Shown one piece after another: positions 1 to 7,730 of a DNA stretch of 7,730 nucleotides. The translations under genes and the position numbers were made by a program. The notes below the pieces were generated by a model. That model made no database searches, was not told the DNA's origin, and saw only the letters and a list, made by a program, of their open reading frames with translations. The first letter of the stretch is position 1, and each line of letters starts with the position of its first letter. Origin of the DNA: Caulobacteraceae bacterium (GTDB lineage: Bacteria; Pseudomonadota; Alphaproteobacteria; Caulobacterales; Caulobacteraceae); NCBI GenBank assembly GCA_947484535.1, contig CANKPO010000055.1:1-7730 (forward strand). The letters run 5' to 3'.

Positions 1-1140
1 AGGAAAGCGCCCGACGCGGACCTCGTGGCCTGCCGCCTTGGCCTGCGCCTCGGTCTGGCCGACCGACGCCACCTGCGGATTGGCATAGGTACAGCCGGGG
101 ATGGGCGCGGTCAGGTTGGCAGGCTTTTCTCCGGCCAGATGCTCGACACAGTGAACGCCCTCATGGCTGGCCTTGTGCGCGAGCCAGGGCGGTCCGGCCA
201 CATCTCCAATGGCATAAAGCCCCGCGACCGAGGTTGCCGAATGGGCGTTCGTGACCACATGGCCGCGCTCGACCTTGACGCCCAGCGCTTCGAGGCCAAG
301 ATTTTCGACATTGCCGGTAATGCCGACCGCGACAATGGCAATGTCGGCCTCCAGCCGTTCAGCCTTGCCGCCGACCTCCAGATCGACCGCAACGCCCTTG
401 GCGGTCTTGGCCAGCTTGACCACCTTGGCCCCGACGCGGAAGGCGAGGCCCCGGCGCTCAAAGGCCTTCTTGGCCGCGATGCTGACCTCCTCGTCCTCGA
501 CCGGCAAGATGCGGTCCAGCGCCTCGATTACCGTCACCTCCGAGCCGAGCGCGCGATAGAAGCTGGCAAATTCAATGCCGATGGCCCCGGACCCGATGAC
601 CAGCAGCCGCTTGGGCGCAGATTTGGGCACCATGGCCTCGCGATAGGACCAGATTCGCTCGCCATCGGGCACCAGACCGGCTGCCTCGATGACGCGGGCG
701 CGGGCACCGGTGGCGAGGATGACAGACTTGGCCTGAATTGTGCGATTGCCGCCCGCCTTCAGGGCCACGATGACCTTGGGGGATGGCATGCTCTTTTCCA
801 GCTTGGCCGTGCCCTCAATGACCGTGATCTTGTGCTTCTTCATCAAGAAGGCGACGCCGGACGAGAGCTGCTTGGACACCCCGCGCGAGCGCTCAATGAC
901 CTTGGTAAAGTCATAGGACCGCCCCGTCACCGACAGGCCATAGTCCTCCAGATGGCCGAGGGTCTCATAGAGATCGCCTGACTTGAGCAGGGCCTTGGTC
1001 GGGATACAGCCCCAGTTCAGACAGACACCGCCCAGCGCTTCACGCTCGACAATGGCCACCTTCATGCCCAGTTGACTGGCGCGAATGGCGGCGACATAGC
1101 CGCCAGGACCGGCTCCGATGATGACGAGATCGAATTCCAT
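1..1140 (-). CDS. lpdA: Dihydrolipoyl dehydrogenase (E3), 3' end beyond window
   Basis: E3 of the pyruvate dehydrogenase complex: an FAD flavoprotein that reoxidises dihydrolipoyl groups and passes electrons to NAD+. The frame is open for 380 codons from the ATG at 1140 to the window edge; the family is usually about 465 residues, so roughly the last 85 (dimer interface and the His-Glu active-site pair) are missing. Visible motifs are the FAD Rossmann GAGPGG (residues 9-14), the redox disulfide GGVCLNWGC (C40 and C45), the NAD-binding GSGAIG (183-188), and the second FAD motif AIGD ending at D313. It has no N-terminal lipoyl domain. It starts 10 bp after pdhC, and its weak Shine-Dalgarno (TAGGG) overlaps the pdhC stop codon, which suggests translational coupling. 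As last gene of the pdh block it serves PDH, and it may also serve other 2-oxoacid dehydrogenases. Confidence 0.97.
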   Translation of the reverse strand, partial: MEFDLVIIGAGPGGYVAAIRASQLGMKVAIVEREALGGVCLNWGCIPTKALLKSGDLYETLGHLEDYGLSVTGRSYDFTKVIERSRGVSKQLSSGVAFLMKKHKITVIEGTAKLEKSMPSPKVIVALKAGGNRTIQAKSVILATGARARVIEAAGLVPDGERIWSYREAMVPKSAPKRLLVIGSGAIGIEFASFYRALGSEVTVIEALDRILPVEDEEVSIAAKKAFERRGLAFRVGAKVVKLAKTAKGVAVDLEVGGKAERLEADIAIVAVGITGNVENLGLEALGVKVERGHVVTNAHSATSVAGLYAIGDVAGPPWLAHKASHEGVHCVEHLAGEKPANLTAPIPGCTYANPQVASVGQTEAQAKAAGHEVRVGRFP

Positions 1141-1150
1141 AGCCAAAACC

Positions 1151-2425
1151 CTATATAAGCATCATCAGAGGATCTTCAATCAACCGTTTGAATTCATTGA
1201 GCCACTGAGCGCCAATGGTCCCGTTCAGAACCCGGTGATCGCAGGTCAAGGTCACGGTCATGACAGTCGCGATGGCGAGGCTATCGCCCTTCACCACAGC
1301 CCGCTTCTCCCCTGCCCCGACCGACAAGATTGCGCCCTGCGGCTCATTGATGATCGAGGCGAAGCTCTTGATGCCGAACATGCCGAGATTGGAGATCGAG
1401 AAGGTGCCGCCTTGGAACTCTTCGGGCTTTAGTTTTCGCGCGCGGGCGCGGGACGCCAGGTCCTTCATCTCCGTGGCGATCTGGGCCAGACCCTTGGTCT
1501 CAGCAGCCCGGATGATCGGGGTTATCAGGCCCCCGTCGATAGCCACGGCCACGGCGATGTCAGCATGGTGATGGACCGCGATCCCGTGCGGCGTGTAGCT
1601 GGCATTGGCCATGGGCACCCGCTTCAGCGCCAGCGCCGCGCACCGAATGATCAGATCATTGACCGAAACCTTGACGCCCGAGGCTTCCAGACCAGCATTG
1701 ATGCGTGCGCGCGCCTCGAGCAGAGCGTCCAGTTCCAGATCGATCGAGAGGGGGAAGTGGGGAATATCCCTAAAGCTCTCGGTCATGCGCCGCGCGATGG
1801 TCTTGCCCATGCCATCGAGCGGGATCAGATCGTAGGAACCCGGCGCGATGCCTAGCTCTTCAAGGCTTTGCACTTGGCGTGGGGCAGAGGCGGTCGTCGG
1901 CGCGGCTTGAACTGGGGTAGGCTTTCTGCCCGCCTGACCATCGATGTCGCGCTTGATGATCCGGCCATGGGGACCGCTGCCTATGAGGCTGGCCAGATCA
2001 ATCCCCGCTGCCCGCGCTAGACGCCGGGCTAGGGGCGAGGCTGCGATACGGTCTGAAGAGGGACCAACCCCCTCCACCGCTTCGCGGTCCCCCTCCCCCA
2101 GAGGGGGAGGATTTGCGGGTCTTAGATCTTCCCCCCTTGGGGGAAGTACCGGCGCAGCCGGGGAAGGGGGTGGTGCCACCTCACCCTCGCCTGCTAGCTG
2201 AGCGATGACCCTATTGACCTTAACGCCCTCAGTCCCCGCCGCGACCAGCAGGGCCAAAATCACGCCCTCGTCCACCGCCTCAACCTCCATGGTCGCCTTG
2301 TCGGTCTCGATCTCGGCAATGACGTCACCGGCCTTGACGGTGTCCCCCACCGCCACATGCCACTTGGCTAGAACGCCCTCTTCCATGGTCGGAGACAGGG
2401 CTGGCATCAGAATGTCGATGGACAT
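1151..2425 (-). CDS. pdhC: Pyruvate dehydrogenase E2, dihydrolipoyl acetyltransferase
   Basis: Core subunit of the PDH complex (424 aa); it transfers acetyl from the lipoyl arm to CoA. Domains: lipoyl domain 1-80, with the lipoylated lysine K43 in [11 protein letters not shown]; Pro/Ala linker 81-125; peripheral-subunit-binding domain about 126-162 ([16 protein letters not shown]...[11 protein letters not shown]); second linker about 163-195; catalytic acetyltransferase domain about 200-424. The catalytic motif reads DHRVLNG: His397 is present, but the position normally held by Asp is Asn401. The first linker is unusual, because residues 85-121 are encoded by a 110-bp compound palindrome. There is one lipoyl domain, typical of alphaproteobacteria, where E1-beta carries another. 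ATG start lies 4 bp after the pdhB stop with only a weak GAG as Shine-Dalgarno, so it is probably translated by coupling. PDH rather than oxoglutarate E2 is inferred from the adjacent pdhA/pdhB. Confidence 0.97.
   Translation of the reverse strand: MSIDILMPALSPTMEEGVLAKWHVAVGDTVKAGDVIAEIETDKATMEVEAVDEGVILALLVAAGTEGVKVNRVIAQLAGEGEVAPPPSPAAPVLPPRGEDLRPANPPPLGEGDREAVEGVGPSSDRIAASPLARRLARAAGIDLASLIGSGPHGRIIKRDIDGQAGRKPTPVQAAPTTASAPRQVQSLEELGIAPGSYDLIPLDGMGKTIARRMTESFRDIPHFPLSIDLELDALLEARARINAGLEASGVKVSVNDLIIRCAALALKRVPMANASYTPHGIAVHHHADIAVAVAIDGGLITPIIRAAETKGLAQIATEMKDLASRARARKLKPEEFQGGTFSISNLGMFGIKSFASIINEPQGAILSVGAGEKRAVVKGDSLAIATVMTVTLTCDHRVLNGTIGAQWLNEFKRLIEDPLMMLI
2064..2173. repeat. Compound palindromic (REP/BIME-like) element inside pdhC
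   Basis: Four perfect hairpins, each with a 3-base loop, stand in a row: ACCGC/GCGGT (2076-2088), CCTCCCCC/GGGGGAGG (2092-2110), CTTCCCCC/GGGGGAAG (2128-2146) and CCGGC/GCCGG (2149-2161). They are enclosed by outer arms 2064-2075 and 2162-2173, which pair at 10 of 12 positions. The left half (2064-2110) resembles the inverted right half (2128-2173) in both order and spacing, around a 17-bp centre, so the whole is two-fold symmetric like a BIME. It is read through in frame as E2 residues 85-121, in the flexible linker, without a stop. I recall similar C-run/G-run palindromes as common dispersed intergenic repeats in alphaproteobacteria; that is memory, not a search. No target-site duplication is evident. 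Confidence 0.85.
2183..2425 (-). repeat. Lipoyl-domain direct repeat, copy in pdhC
   Basis: Codons 1-81 of pdhC align without gaps to codons 1-81 of pdhB, 1351 bp away: 71 of 81 residues are identical, and bases 2283-2314 match 3634-3665 perfectly over 32 nt around the lipoylation-site codons. This is an intragenic duplication of a domain rather than a mobile repeat. Confidence 0.9.
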
Positions 2426-2429
2426 GGGC

Positions 2430-3776
2430 TTAGCTCACATAACAGACGGCGCGGGCCGCCTGGACGATCTTATCGACGCTGGGCAGGGCCAAGGCTTCGA
2501 GATTGGCGGCATAGGGCAAGGGCACATCTTCCTGACAGACCCGCATGGGCGGTGCATCAAGATAATCAAAGCCATGCTCGACCACGCGGGCGATGATTTC
2601 TGCGCCAACACCCATCGGACCCCAGCCCTCTTCGGTGGTGACCAGACGGTTGGTCTTGCGCACGCTCTCAACGATGGTGGCATGGTCCAGAGGCCGCAGG
2701 GTGCGAAGGTCAATCACCTCGGCCTCGATCCCCTCTTGCGCCAACAGATCCGCCGCCTTTAGGGCCAGACCGACCATGCGCGAATGGGCGGTGATGGTCA
2801 CGTGCTGGCCGAAGCGGCGCACCTTGGCCTTGCCGATGGGCACGACATGGTCGTCGATCTGGGGCACATCAAACTCAACCCCATACATCATCTCATGCTC
2901 GAGGAAGACGACCGGATTGGGATCGCGGATCGCGGCCTTCAAGAGGCCCTTGGCGTCGGCGGCATCATAGGGGGCCACCACCTTCAGGCCCGGAACATTG
3001 GCATACCAGGCCGAATAGTCTTGGCTGTGCTGCGCCCCAACGCGAGAGGCCGCGCCATTGGGACCTCGGAAGACGATGGACGACTTGATCTGTCCGCCGG
3101 ACATATAGAGCGTCTTGGCCGCCGAATTGATGATCTGGTCGATGGCCTGCATGGCGAAGTTCCAAGTCATGAACTCGACAATCGGCTTGAGCCCCGCCAT
3201 GGCCGAGCCAACGCCCAGACCGGCAAAGCCATGTTCTGTGATCGGCGTATCAATGACCCGGCGCGGACCAAATTCCTGAAGGAGGTCGCGGCTAACCTTA
3301 TAGGCCCCCTGATATTGCGCCACCTCTTCGCCCATCAGATAGACCCGGTCGTCGGCACGCATCTCTTCAGCCATGGCGTCGCGCAGTGCGTCGCGCACGG
3401 TCTGTTTGATGAAGGTCGTGCCTTCAGGCAGGTCAGGGTCTGCCAGAACGGTCTGCACCGTCGGTGAAGGACTAGCCGCGCGCGGCTGTGCCTTTGCGGC
3501 CTCAACCGGCTCAGGCGCGGAGGGGCTCGCAGCCCCCTCGCCCGATAGGCGCGCGATCAGGCTATTGACCTTGACCCCTTCGGTGCCCGCCTCGACCAGC
3601 AGGGCCTCAATGACGCCCTCATCGACGGCCTCGACCTCCATGGTCGCCTTGTCGGTCTCGATCTCAGCGATCACGTCGCCCGCCTTAACGGTGTCGCCAA
3701 CCTTGACGTACCATTTGGCCAGCGTGCCCTCCTCCATAGTCGGAGACAGGGCGGGCATGAGGATGTCGACGCTCAT
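2430..3776 (-). CDS. pdhB: Pyruvate dehydrogenase E1 beta with N-terminal lipoyl domain
   Basis: Beta subunit of the thiamine-diphosphate E1 heterotetramer that decarboxylates pyruvate and reductively acetylates lipoyl groups. It has 448 residues against about 330-360 for ordinary E1-beta, and the excess is an extra lipoyl domain (1-80, K43 in [11 protein letters not shown]) plus a Pro/Ala linker (about 81-118). Then follow the pyrimidine-binding domain (about 122-300), with the conserved [15 protein letters not shown] (the GEE glutamate pair is at 150-151), [11 protein letters not shown] (176-186) and [17 protein letters not shown], and the C-terminal transketolase domain (about 310-445; [10 protein letters not shown] at 355-364). 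Lipoylated E1-beta is an architecture known from alphaproteobacteria such as Zymomonas and Sinorhizobium. The start codon overlaps the pdhA stop (ATGA), with Shine-Dalgarno GAGG 7 nt upstream inside pdhA. This implies translational coupling, which suits 1:1 subunits. Confidence 0.98.
   Translation of the reverse strand: MSVDILMPALSPTMEEGTLAKWYVKVGDTVKAGDVIAEIETDKATMEVEAVDEGVIEALLVEAGTEGVKVNSLIARLSGEGAASPSAPEPVEAAKAQPRAASPSPTVQTVLADPDLPEGTTFIKQTVRDALRDAMAEEMRADDRVYLMGEEVAQYQGAYKVSRDLLQEFGPRRVIDTPITEHGFAGLGVGSAMAGLKPIVEFMTWNFAMQAIDQIINSAAKTLYMSGGQIKSSIVFRGPNGAASRVGAQHSQDYSAWYANVPGLKVVAPYDAADAKGLLKAAIRDPNPVVFLEHEMMYGVEFDVPQIDDHVVPIGKAKVRRFGQHVTITAHSRMVGLALKAADLLAQEGIEAEVIDLRTLRPLDHATIVESVRKTNRLVTTEEGWGPMGVGAEIIARVVEHGFDYLDAPPMRVCQEDVPLPYAANLEALALPSVDKIVQAARAVCYVS
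3534..3776 (-). repeat. Lipoyl-domain direct repeat, copy in pdhB
   Basis: Partner of the repeat at 2183-2425. Offset is constant at 1351 bp with no gaps, and both copies begin at the ATG of their gene, so an equal-register crossover would delete the E1-beta catalytic region but keep a lipoyl domain in frame on E2. Confidence 0.9.
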
Positions 3777-4783
3777 TGGGCGGCCTCAAGATAGACGTCG
3801 GTAAAGAGCTCAACCGGATCCGGCTCGGGCGAGGTGCGGGCAAATTCAGCCGCGTCCGCGACAATGGCCTTCACCTCACCGTCAATGGCCTTGTAGGCGA
3901 CCTCATCGGCCCAGCCCTTGGCGTCCAGAACCTCGCGCAGATGATCGATGGGATCGCGGGTCTTCTTGACCTCGTCCACCTCCTCCTTGGTGCGGTACTT
4001 GGCCGGATCGGACATGGAGTGGCCGCGATAGCGGTAGGTCTTCATTTCGAGAATATAGGGACCATGGCCGTCACGGGCGTGGGCGGCAGCGCGGCTACCA
4101 GCCTCACGCACGGCCTCGACATCCATGCCGTCAACCTCTTCACCCGGAATGTTGAAGGACACGCCTCGGCGGTGAAGATGGGTTTCGGACGAGGAGCGTT
4201 CGATGCTGGTGCCCATCGCATATTGATTATTTTCAATCACATAGACGACGGGAAGCCTCCACAGCGAGGCCATGTTGAAGCTCTCATAGACCTGGCCCTG
4301 ATTGGCCGCGCCATCGCCGAAATAGACGAAGGCGACATTGCCATTGGCCTTGTACTGGTTGGCCAAGGCCAGACCCGTACCCAGCGACACCTGAGCCCCG
4401 ACGATCCCATGCCCGCCGAAGAACCCGGCTTCGATGGAGAACATGTGCATCGAGCCACCCTTGCCGCGTGAGGAGCCGCCGCTGCGTCCTGTCAACTCGG
4501 CCATGACCTCGCGCGGGTCCATCCCTGCTGCCAGCATGTGGCCGTGGTCACGATAGCCGGTGATGATCTGGTCACCCTTGATCTGAATCGACTGCATGCC
4601 GACCGCGATGGCCTCTTGACCGATATAAAGGTGACAGAAGCCGCCGATCAGTCCCATGCCATAGAGTTGGCCCGCGCGCTCTTCAAAGCGGCGCATGAGC
4701 AGCATGTCACGATAGAACTTCAGCAGGTCTTTTTGGCTGTTGGCGGTCTTTGCGACCTCAACGCTTTTGCGTGCTCGCGCCAT
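3773..4783 (-). CDS. pdhA: Pyruvate dehydrogenase E1 component, alpha subunit
   Basis: Alpha subunit of PDH E1 (336 aa, a usual length). It binds the diphosphate of thiamine diphosphate via Mg2+. The classic motif starts at GDG (156-158, in [17 protein letters not shown]) and ends at the NN pair (185-186). Also present are GYRDHGH (76-82; a catalytic His of the E1 family is expected here), [10 protein letters not shown] (106-115), and the active-site loop [16 protein letters not shown] (250-265). That loop is the region phosphorylated in mitochondrial E1-alpha; its site-1 serine is kept (S256) while the site-2 serine is absent, and nothing here indicates phosphorylation. The ATG has a good Shine-Dalgarno, GGGAG, 6 nt upstream. 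It is 60 bp downstream of the ftsB-like gene and overlaps pdhB by 4 bp. No convincing promoter is seen in the 60-bp gap. Confidence 0.98.
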   Translation of the reverse strand: MARARKSVEVAKTANSQKDLLKFYRDMLLMRRFEERAGQLYGMGLIGGFCHLYIGQEAIAVGMQSIQIKGDQIITGYRDHGHMLAAGMDPREVMAELTGRSGGSSRGKGGSMHMFSIEAGFFGGHGIVGAQVSLGTGLALANQYKANGNVAFVYFGDGAANQGQVYESFNMASLWRLPVVYVIENNQYAMGTSIERSSSETHLHRRGVSFNIPGEEVDGMDVEAVREAGSRAAAHARDGHGPYILEMKTYRYRGHSMSDPAKYRTKEEVDEVKKTRDPIDHLREVLDAKGWADEVAYKAIDGEVKAIVADAAEFARTSPEPDPVELFTDVYLEAAQ

Positions 4784-4831
4784 TGGTAACTCCCACAGCC
4801 CGATAGAGGGCGTCGTTCAGAACCCCTAGGT

Positions 4832-4848
4832 CCTGACGTAGGGTCAGG
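4832..4848. other. Small inverted repeat between ftsB-like gene and pdhA
   Basis: CCTGAC and GTCAGG form a perfect 6-bp stem around GTAGG, overlapping the stop codon of the ftsB-like gene. On the minus strand no T-run follows, so it is not an intrinsic terminator. It could be an mRNA-processing hairpin or chance. The rest of the gap (4784-4831) shows only the pdhA Shine-Dalgarno. Confidence 0.35.
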
Positions 4849-5146
4849 TGCGCGGTTCCATACGAACCACATAATCCCTCGGGTCCGAGAACCCAAGTAG
4901 AGATCGAGCTCTTTCTTCCAGCAGGTCCTTAGAAAGGCTCTCATTGCGCAACAGAAGGGCACGGGCCTCCATGTCCGCTCGCTGTGATTTCAGCTGCTTG
5001 AGCTCCTCCGTGCGAGCCGCCATCATCTCATTGCGTTTGGACCAGGTTAAAAGACCGCCATCACCGGCAAGGGCGTGAAATCCAAAATAGAAAATCAAAA
5101 AGGCGATGGCCAAGGTCCGCCAATTGGAGCGTAGCTGAGCCAACAA
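4844..5146 (-). CDS. ftsB: FtsB/DivIC-like septum formation initiator protein
   Basis: Small (100 aa) bitopic membrane protein of the septum-initiator family, which in other bacteria links FtsQ and FtsL in the divisome at midcell. There is a short cytoplasmic N-terminus with basic residues, one membrane helix at about 9-27 (WRTLAIAFLIFYFGFHALAG), then a charged heptad-like coiled coil at about 35-75. It ends in the family's typical tail, ...LLEERARSLLGFSDPRDYVV. The only in-frame starts are two TTG codons in a row (5146, 5143). The first lies 8 nt from a strong Shine-Dalgarno GAGGGG; there is no in-frame ATG between it and the upstream in-frame stop at 5165-5167. The family assignment is firm from topology, tail and the conserved position between eno and pdhA in alphaproteobacteria. 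The gene name is less certain because FtsB, FtsL and DivIC diverge strongly. Confidence 0.85.
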   Translation of the reverse strand: MLAQLRSNWRTLAIAFLIFYFGFHALAGDGGLLTWSKRNEMMAARTEELKQLKSQRADMEARALLLRNESLSKDLLEERARSLLGFSDPRDYVVRMEPRT

Positions 5147-5160
5147 ATGCGAATCCCCTC
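5147..5160 (-). promoter_or_regulatory. Ribosome binding site deciding the TTG start of ftsB-like gene
   Basis: Reading the minus strand, GAGGGG (5160-5155) is followed by 8 nt and then TTG TTG. With an in-frame stop just upstream and no ATG available, this fixes the start at 5146, with 5143 as second choice. The spacer contains a GANTC (GAATC) site at 5151-5155. Confidence 0.75.
5151..5155. promoter_or_regulatory. GANTC (possible CcrM methylation) site in ftsB-like leader
   Basis: GAATC lies between the Shine-Dalgarno and the start codon of the ftsB-like gene. GANTC is the target of the alphaproteobacterial methylase CcrM, and GcrA-dependent promoters of cell-division genes often carry it. 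Only seven GANTC sites were found by manual scan of the window. The site is certain; a regulatory role is inference. Confidence 0.35.
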
Positions 5161-5166
5161 TGAACT

Positions 5167-5199
5167 AAAAAACCCTGACCAGTCTTGCCGGTCAGGGTT
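5167..5199 (-). terminator. Rho-independent terminator of eno
   Basis: AACCCTGACC (5171-5180) and GGTCAGGGTT (5190-5199) form a perfect 10-bp stem with a 9-nt loop. Read on the minus strand, the stem runs straight into six T residues (5172-5167). It lies 37 bp after the eno stop. On the plus strand the A-run and short TTAA could give weak activity, but there is no plus-strand gene. Confidence 0.9.
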
Positions 5200-5236
5200 A
5201 ATAGAACATGGCTAATAAAGGGTTTTTATTGAACGC

Positions 5237-6549
<1,313 letters not shown>

Positions 6550-6551
6550 CG

Positions 6552-6591
6552 ATAAAATAAAGACGGCGCGCGAGGAATGCCTCACGCGCCG
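6552..6591 (-). terminator. Rho-independent terminator of rpmF
   Basis: A 12-bp stem with one C/A mismatch (6564-6575 with 6580-6591) and a 4-nt loop; the core is GGCGCG paired with CGCGCC. On the minus strand it is followed by the T-rich TCTTTATTTTAT (6563-6552). It lies about 60 bp after the rpmF stop, with no recognisable feature in between. Confidence 0.8.
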
Positions 6592-6652
6592 CCTGAACAG
6601 CAACGGTCCAGCAGTCAGACGCTCTCAATCGCCCGACCGAGACCCGAGGCCC

Positions 6653-6835
6653 CTAGTCTTCCTTGGGGGTCAGAACCTGACGGCCCTTATACATGCCGGT
6701 CTTCAGATCGACATGGTGAGGACGGCGCAGTTCGCCGGTTTCTTTATCTTCGATGTAGGAGTTAGCGCCCAAAGCCTGGTGCGAACGACGCATGCCAGCA
6801 CGCGATGGGGAAACTTTACGCTTAGGAACAGCCAT
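6653..6835 (-). CDS. rpmF: 50S ribosomal protein L32
   Basis: Small basic protein of the large ribosomal subunit (60 aa, normal length). It has the family N-terminus [22 protein letters not shown] and the ending YKGRQVL. It contains no cysteine, so it is the zinc-free form of L32, as in most Proteobacteria. ATG start with a modest Shine-Dalgarno AAGAG 8 nt upstream. It is monocistronic by position: 129 bp follow the pyrG stop, and its own terminator follows. In many bacteria rpmF neighbours plsX or yceD rather than pyrG and eno. Confidence 0.98.
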   Translation of the reverse strand: MAVPKRKVSPSRAGMRRSHQALGANSYIEDKETGELRRPHHVDLKTGMYKGRQVLTPKED

Positions 6836-6839
6836 GTCT

Positions 6840-6844
6840 GAATC
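6840..6844. promoter_or_regulatory. GANTC (possible CcrM methylation) site in rpmF leader
   Basis: GAATC lies 5 bp upstream of the rpmF ATG and overlaps the last base of its Shine-Dalgarno. It is the second of the two intergenic GANTC sites in the window. The site is certain, and any function is inference. Confidence 0.3.
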
Positions 6845-6909
6845 TCTTGCTCGGGAGCATCTAAAGAGGTGTCGCCGGGCCGGGTCACGAACCTGTTCCG
6901 TCGAATGAG

Positions 6910-6944
6910 CGGCGGTGTATGCCCTAAACCGCCGACAAGTTCAA
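6910..6944 (-). promoter_or_regulatory. Possible rpmF promoter overlapping a 7-bp dyad
   Basis: On the minus strand TTGAAC (6944-6939) and CATACA (6921-6916) are 17 bp apart, a fair -35 and a poor -10 hexamer. A dyad, CGGCGGT (6910-6916) and ACCGCCG (6928-6934) with an 11-bp spacer, overlaps the -10 and spacer and could be an operator. No T-run follows on the minus strand, so it is not a clear pyrG terminator. The rest of the pyrG-rpmF gap (6836-6964) holds nothing else I can name. Confidence 0.3.
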
Positions 6945-6964
6945 GTGAGGTCAGAAAGACCCTT

Positions 6965-7730
6965 TTAAACCAACCGACTCTGCACCTTCGCCGCGCCGAT
7001 GAAGCTGGCGAAGAGGGGGTGTGGGGCGAAGGGGCGGGATTTGAGTTCGGGGTGATATTGCACGCCGACGAACCAAGGATGGTCCAGCCGTTCGACAATT
7101 TCGGGCAGTACGCCATCGGGCGAAAGGCCCGTGAACATCAGACCCGCCGCCTCGATCTGCGCCCGATAGGCGATATTGACCTCATAGCGATGGCGATGGC
7201 GCTCGCGGATGGAAAGGCCGCCATAGATGTCGCAAACCTTCGATCCGGGGGTCAAAACCGCTTCAAAGGCCCCTAGACGCATGGTTCCGCCCAGATCATC
7301 GCCCTCTTGGCGTTGAAGGCGTTCATTGCCCTGCACCCATTCGGTCATCAGGCCAACCACGGGATCGGCCGTCGGGCCAAACTCCGTCGAGGACGCACCC
7401 TTGATGCCAGCGACATTGCGCGCGGCCTCGATCACGGCCATCTGCATGCCAAAACAGATGCCGAAATAGGGCACGGACCGTTCGCGCGCGAACTGTGCCG
7501 CCCGGATCTTGCCCTCTGCGCCGCGCTCGCCAAAGCCGCCGGGAACGAGGATGCCGTGGACGCCCTCGAGACGCTCAGCCGCAGCGCCTGCGTCCCCTTC
7601 AAAGGTCTCTGATTCGACCCAATCGAGCCGAACCTTGACATTGTTGGCCACGCCGCCGTGGACCAGCGCCTCGATCAGCGACTTATAGGCGTCTTTAAGG
7701 ACGGTATATTTGCCCACCACCGCGATGACG
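6965..7730 (-). CDS. pyrG: CTP synthase, C-terminal part (5' end beyond window)
   Basis: CTP synthase aminates UTP to CTP with ATP, using ammonia from glutamine, the last step of pyrimidine nucleotide synthesis. About 255 of the usual 540-550 residues are visible: the end of the linker and the whole class I glutamine amidotransferase domain. The nucleophile motif is [10 protein letters not shown] (Cys codon 7454-7456), after the oxyanion region [10 protein letters not shown]. The His-Glu pair is in GVQYHPEL near the C-terminus. [15 protein letters not shown] and LRLGAFE-like [10 protein letters not shown] segments are typical of PyrG. The frame stays open to the window edge (VIAVVGKYT), so an internal GTG at 7720 is not the start. 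The stop is TAA at 6967-6965, and no intrinsic terminator follows. Confidence 0.98.
   Translation of the reverse strand, partial: VIAVVGKYTVLKDAYKSLIEALVHGGVANNVKVRLDWVESETFEGDAGAAAERLEGVHGILVPGGFGERGAEGKIRAAQFARERSVPYFGICFGMQMAVIEAARNVAGIKGASSTEFGPTADPVVGLMTEWVQGNERLQRQEGDDLGGTMRLGAFEAVLTPGSKVCDIYGGLSIRERHRHRYEVNIAYRAQIEAAGLMFTGLSPDGVLPEIVERLDHPWFVGVQYHPELKSRPFAPHPLFASFIGAAKVQSRLV

Noticed and set aside
25..981. A 318-residue open frame on the plus strand
   Set aside because: It is the mirror of lpdA, whose minus-strand frame has clear FAD, NAD and disulfide motifs. The plus-strand product is low-complexity and matches no family I know.
2064..2173. The hairpin cluster as an intrinsic terminator or CRISPR-like array
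   Set aside because: No T-run follows any stem and the units are not direct repeats with spacers. It lies inside an uninterrupted reading frame.
2205..4471. Long plus-strand frames opposite pdhA, pdhB and pdhC (for example 2784-3467 and 3776-4471)
   Set aside because: They are antisense shadows common in GC-rich coding DNA. The minus-strand genes are full length with intact motifs, and the plus-strand frames have no supporting domain.
5214..5230. AATAAA...TTTATT inverted repeat just after the eno stop
   Set aside because: A 6-bp A/T-only stem is too weak to mean anything next to the strong GC terminator 15 bp further on.
6703..7116. A 137-residue minus-strand frame spanning the rpmF leader and the end of pyrG
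   Set aside because: It overlaps both rpmF and pyrG in another frame, has no Shine-Dalgarno or recognisable domain, and reads like out-of-frame translation.

Overview
This window looks like a piece of an alphaproteobacterial chromosome, most likely Caulobacterales. The signs are the E1-beta subunit with its own N-terminal lipoyl domain, the order eno - ftsB-like - pdhA - pdhB - pdhC - lpdA, and a marked shortage of GANTC sites, as expected in genomes methylated by CcrM. GC content is roughly 60% by eye. The genus is not settled; Asticcacaulis-like is only a guess from base composition and gene order. Every gene lies on the minus strand, so transcription runs from high to low coordinates.

In the direction of transcription the layout is: the 3' part of pyrG (CTP synthase, 7730-6965); a 129-bp gap with a possible promoter and dyad; rpmF (ribosomal protein L32, 6835-6653); an intrinsic terminator (6591-6552); eno (enolase, 6517-5237); a strong intrinsic terminator (5199-5167); a small ftsB/divIC-like septum protein gene with a TTG start (5146-4844); then the pyruvate dehydrogenase block pdhA (E1-alpha), pdhB (lipoyl-E1-beta), pdhC (E2) and lpdA (E3, cut by the window edge). 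pdhA and pdhB overlap by 4 bp, pdhB-pdhC are 4 bp apart and pdhC-lpdA 10 bp apart, so these four are surely one transcription unit, probably with the ftsB-like gene at its head. No gene-free stretch exceeds 300 bp.

The genes work together simply. Enolase makes phosphoenolpyruvate, which leads to pyruvate, and the PDH complex oxidises pyruvate to acetyl-CoA. E1-alpha/beta decarboxylate it on thiamine diphosphate, lipoyl arms on E2 and also on E1-beta carry the acetyl group, E2 transfers it to CoA, and E3 reoxidises the dihydrolipoyl groups. PyrG, L32 and the FtsB-like protein are housekeeping functions.

I see no new defence, mobile or biosynthetic system. The most unusual structure is a 110-bp, two-fold symmetric, four-hairpin palindromic repeat inside the pdhC reading frame, at codons 85-121, translated as part of the linker after the lipoyl domain. 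Other points worth a look are an Asn in place of the usual catalytic Asp in the E2 DHRxxDG motif, a terminator that ends only a few bases before the ftsB-like ribosome binding site, and two of only seven GANTC sites lying in the short leaders of the ftsB-like gene and rpmF.
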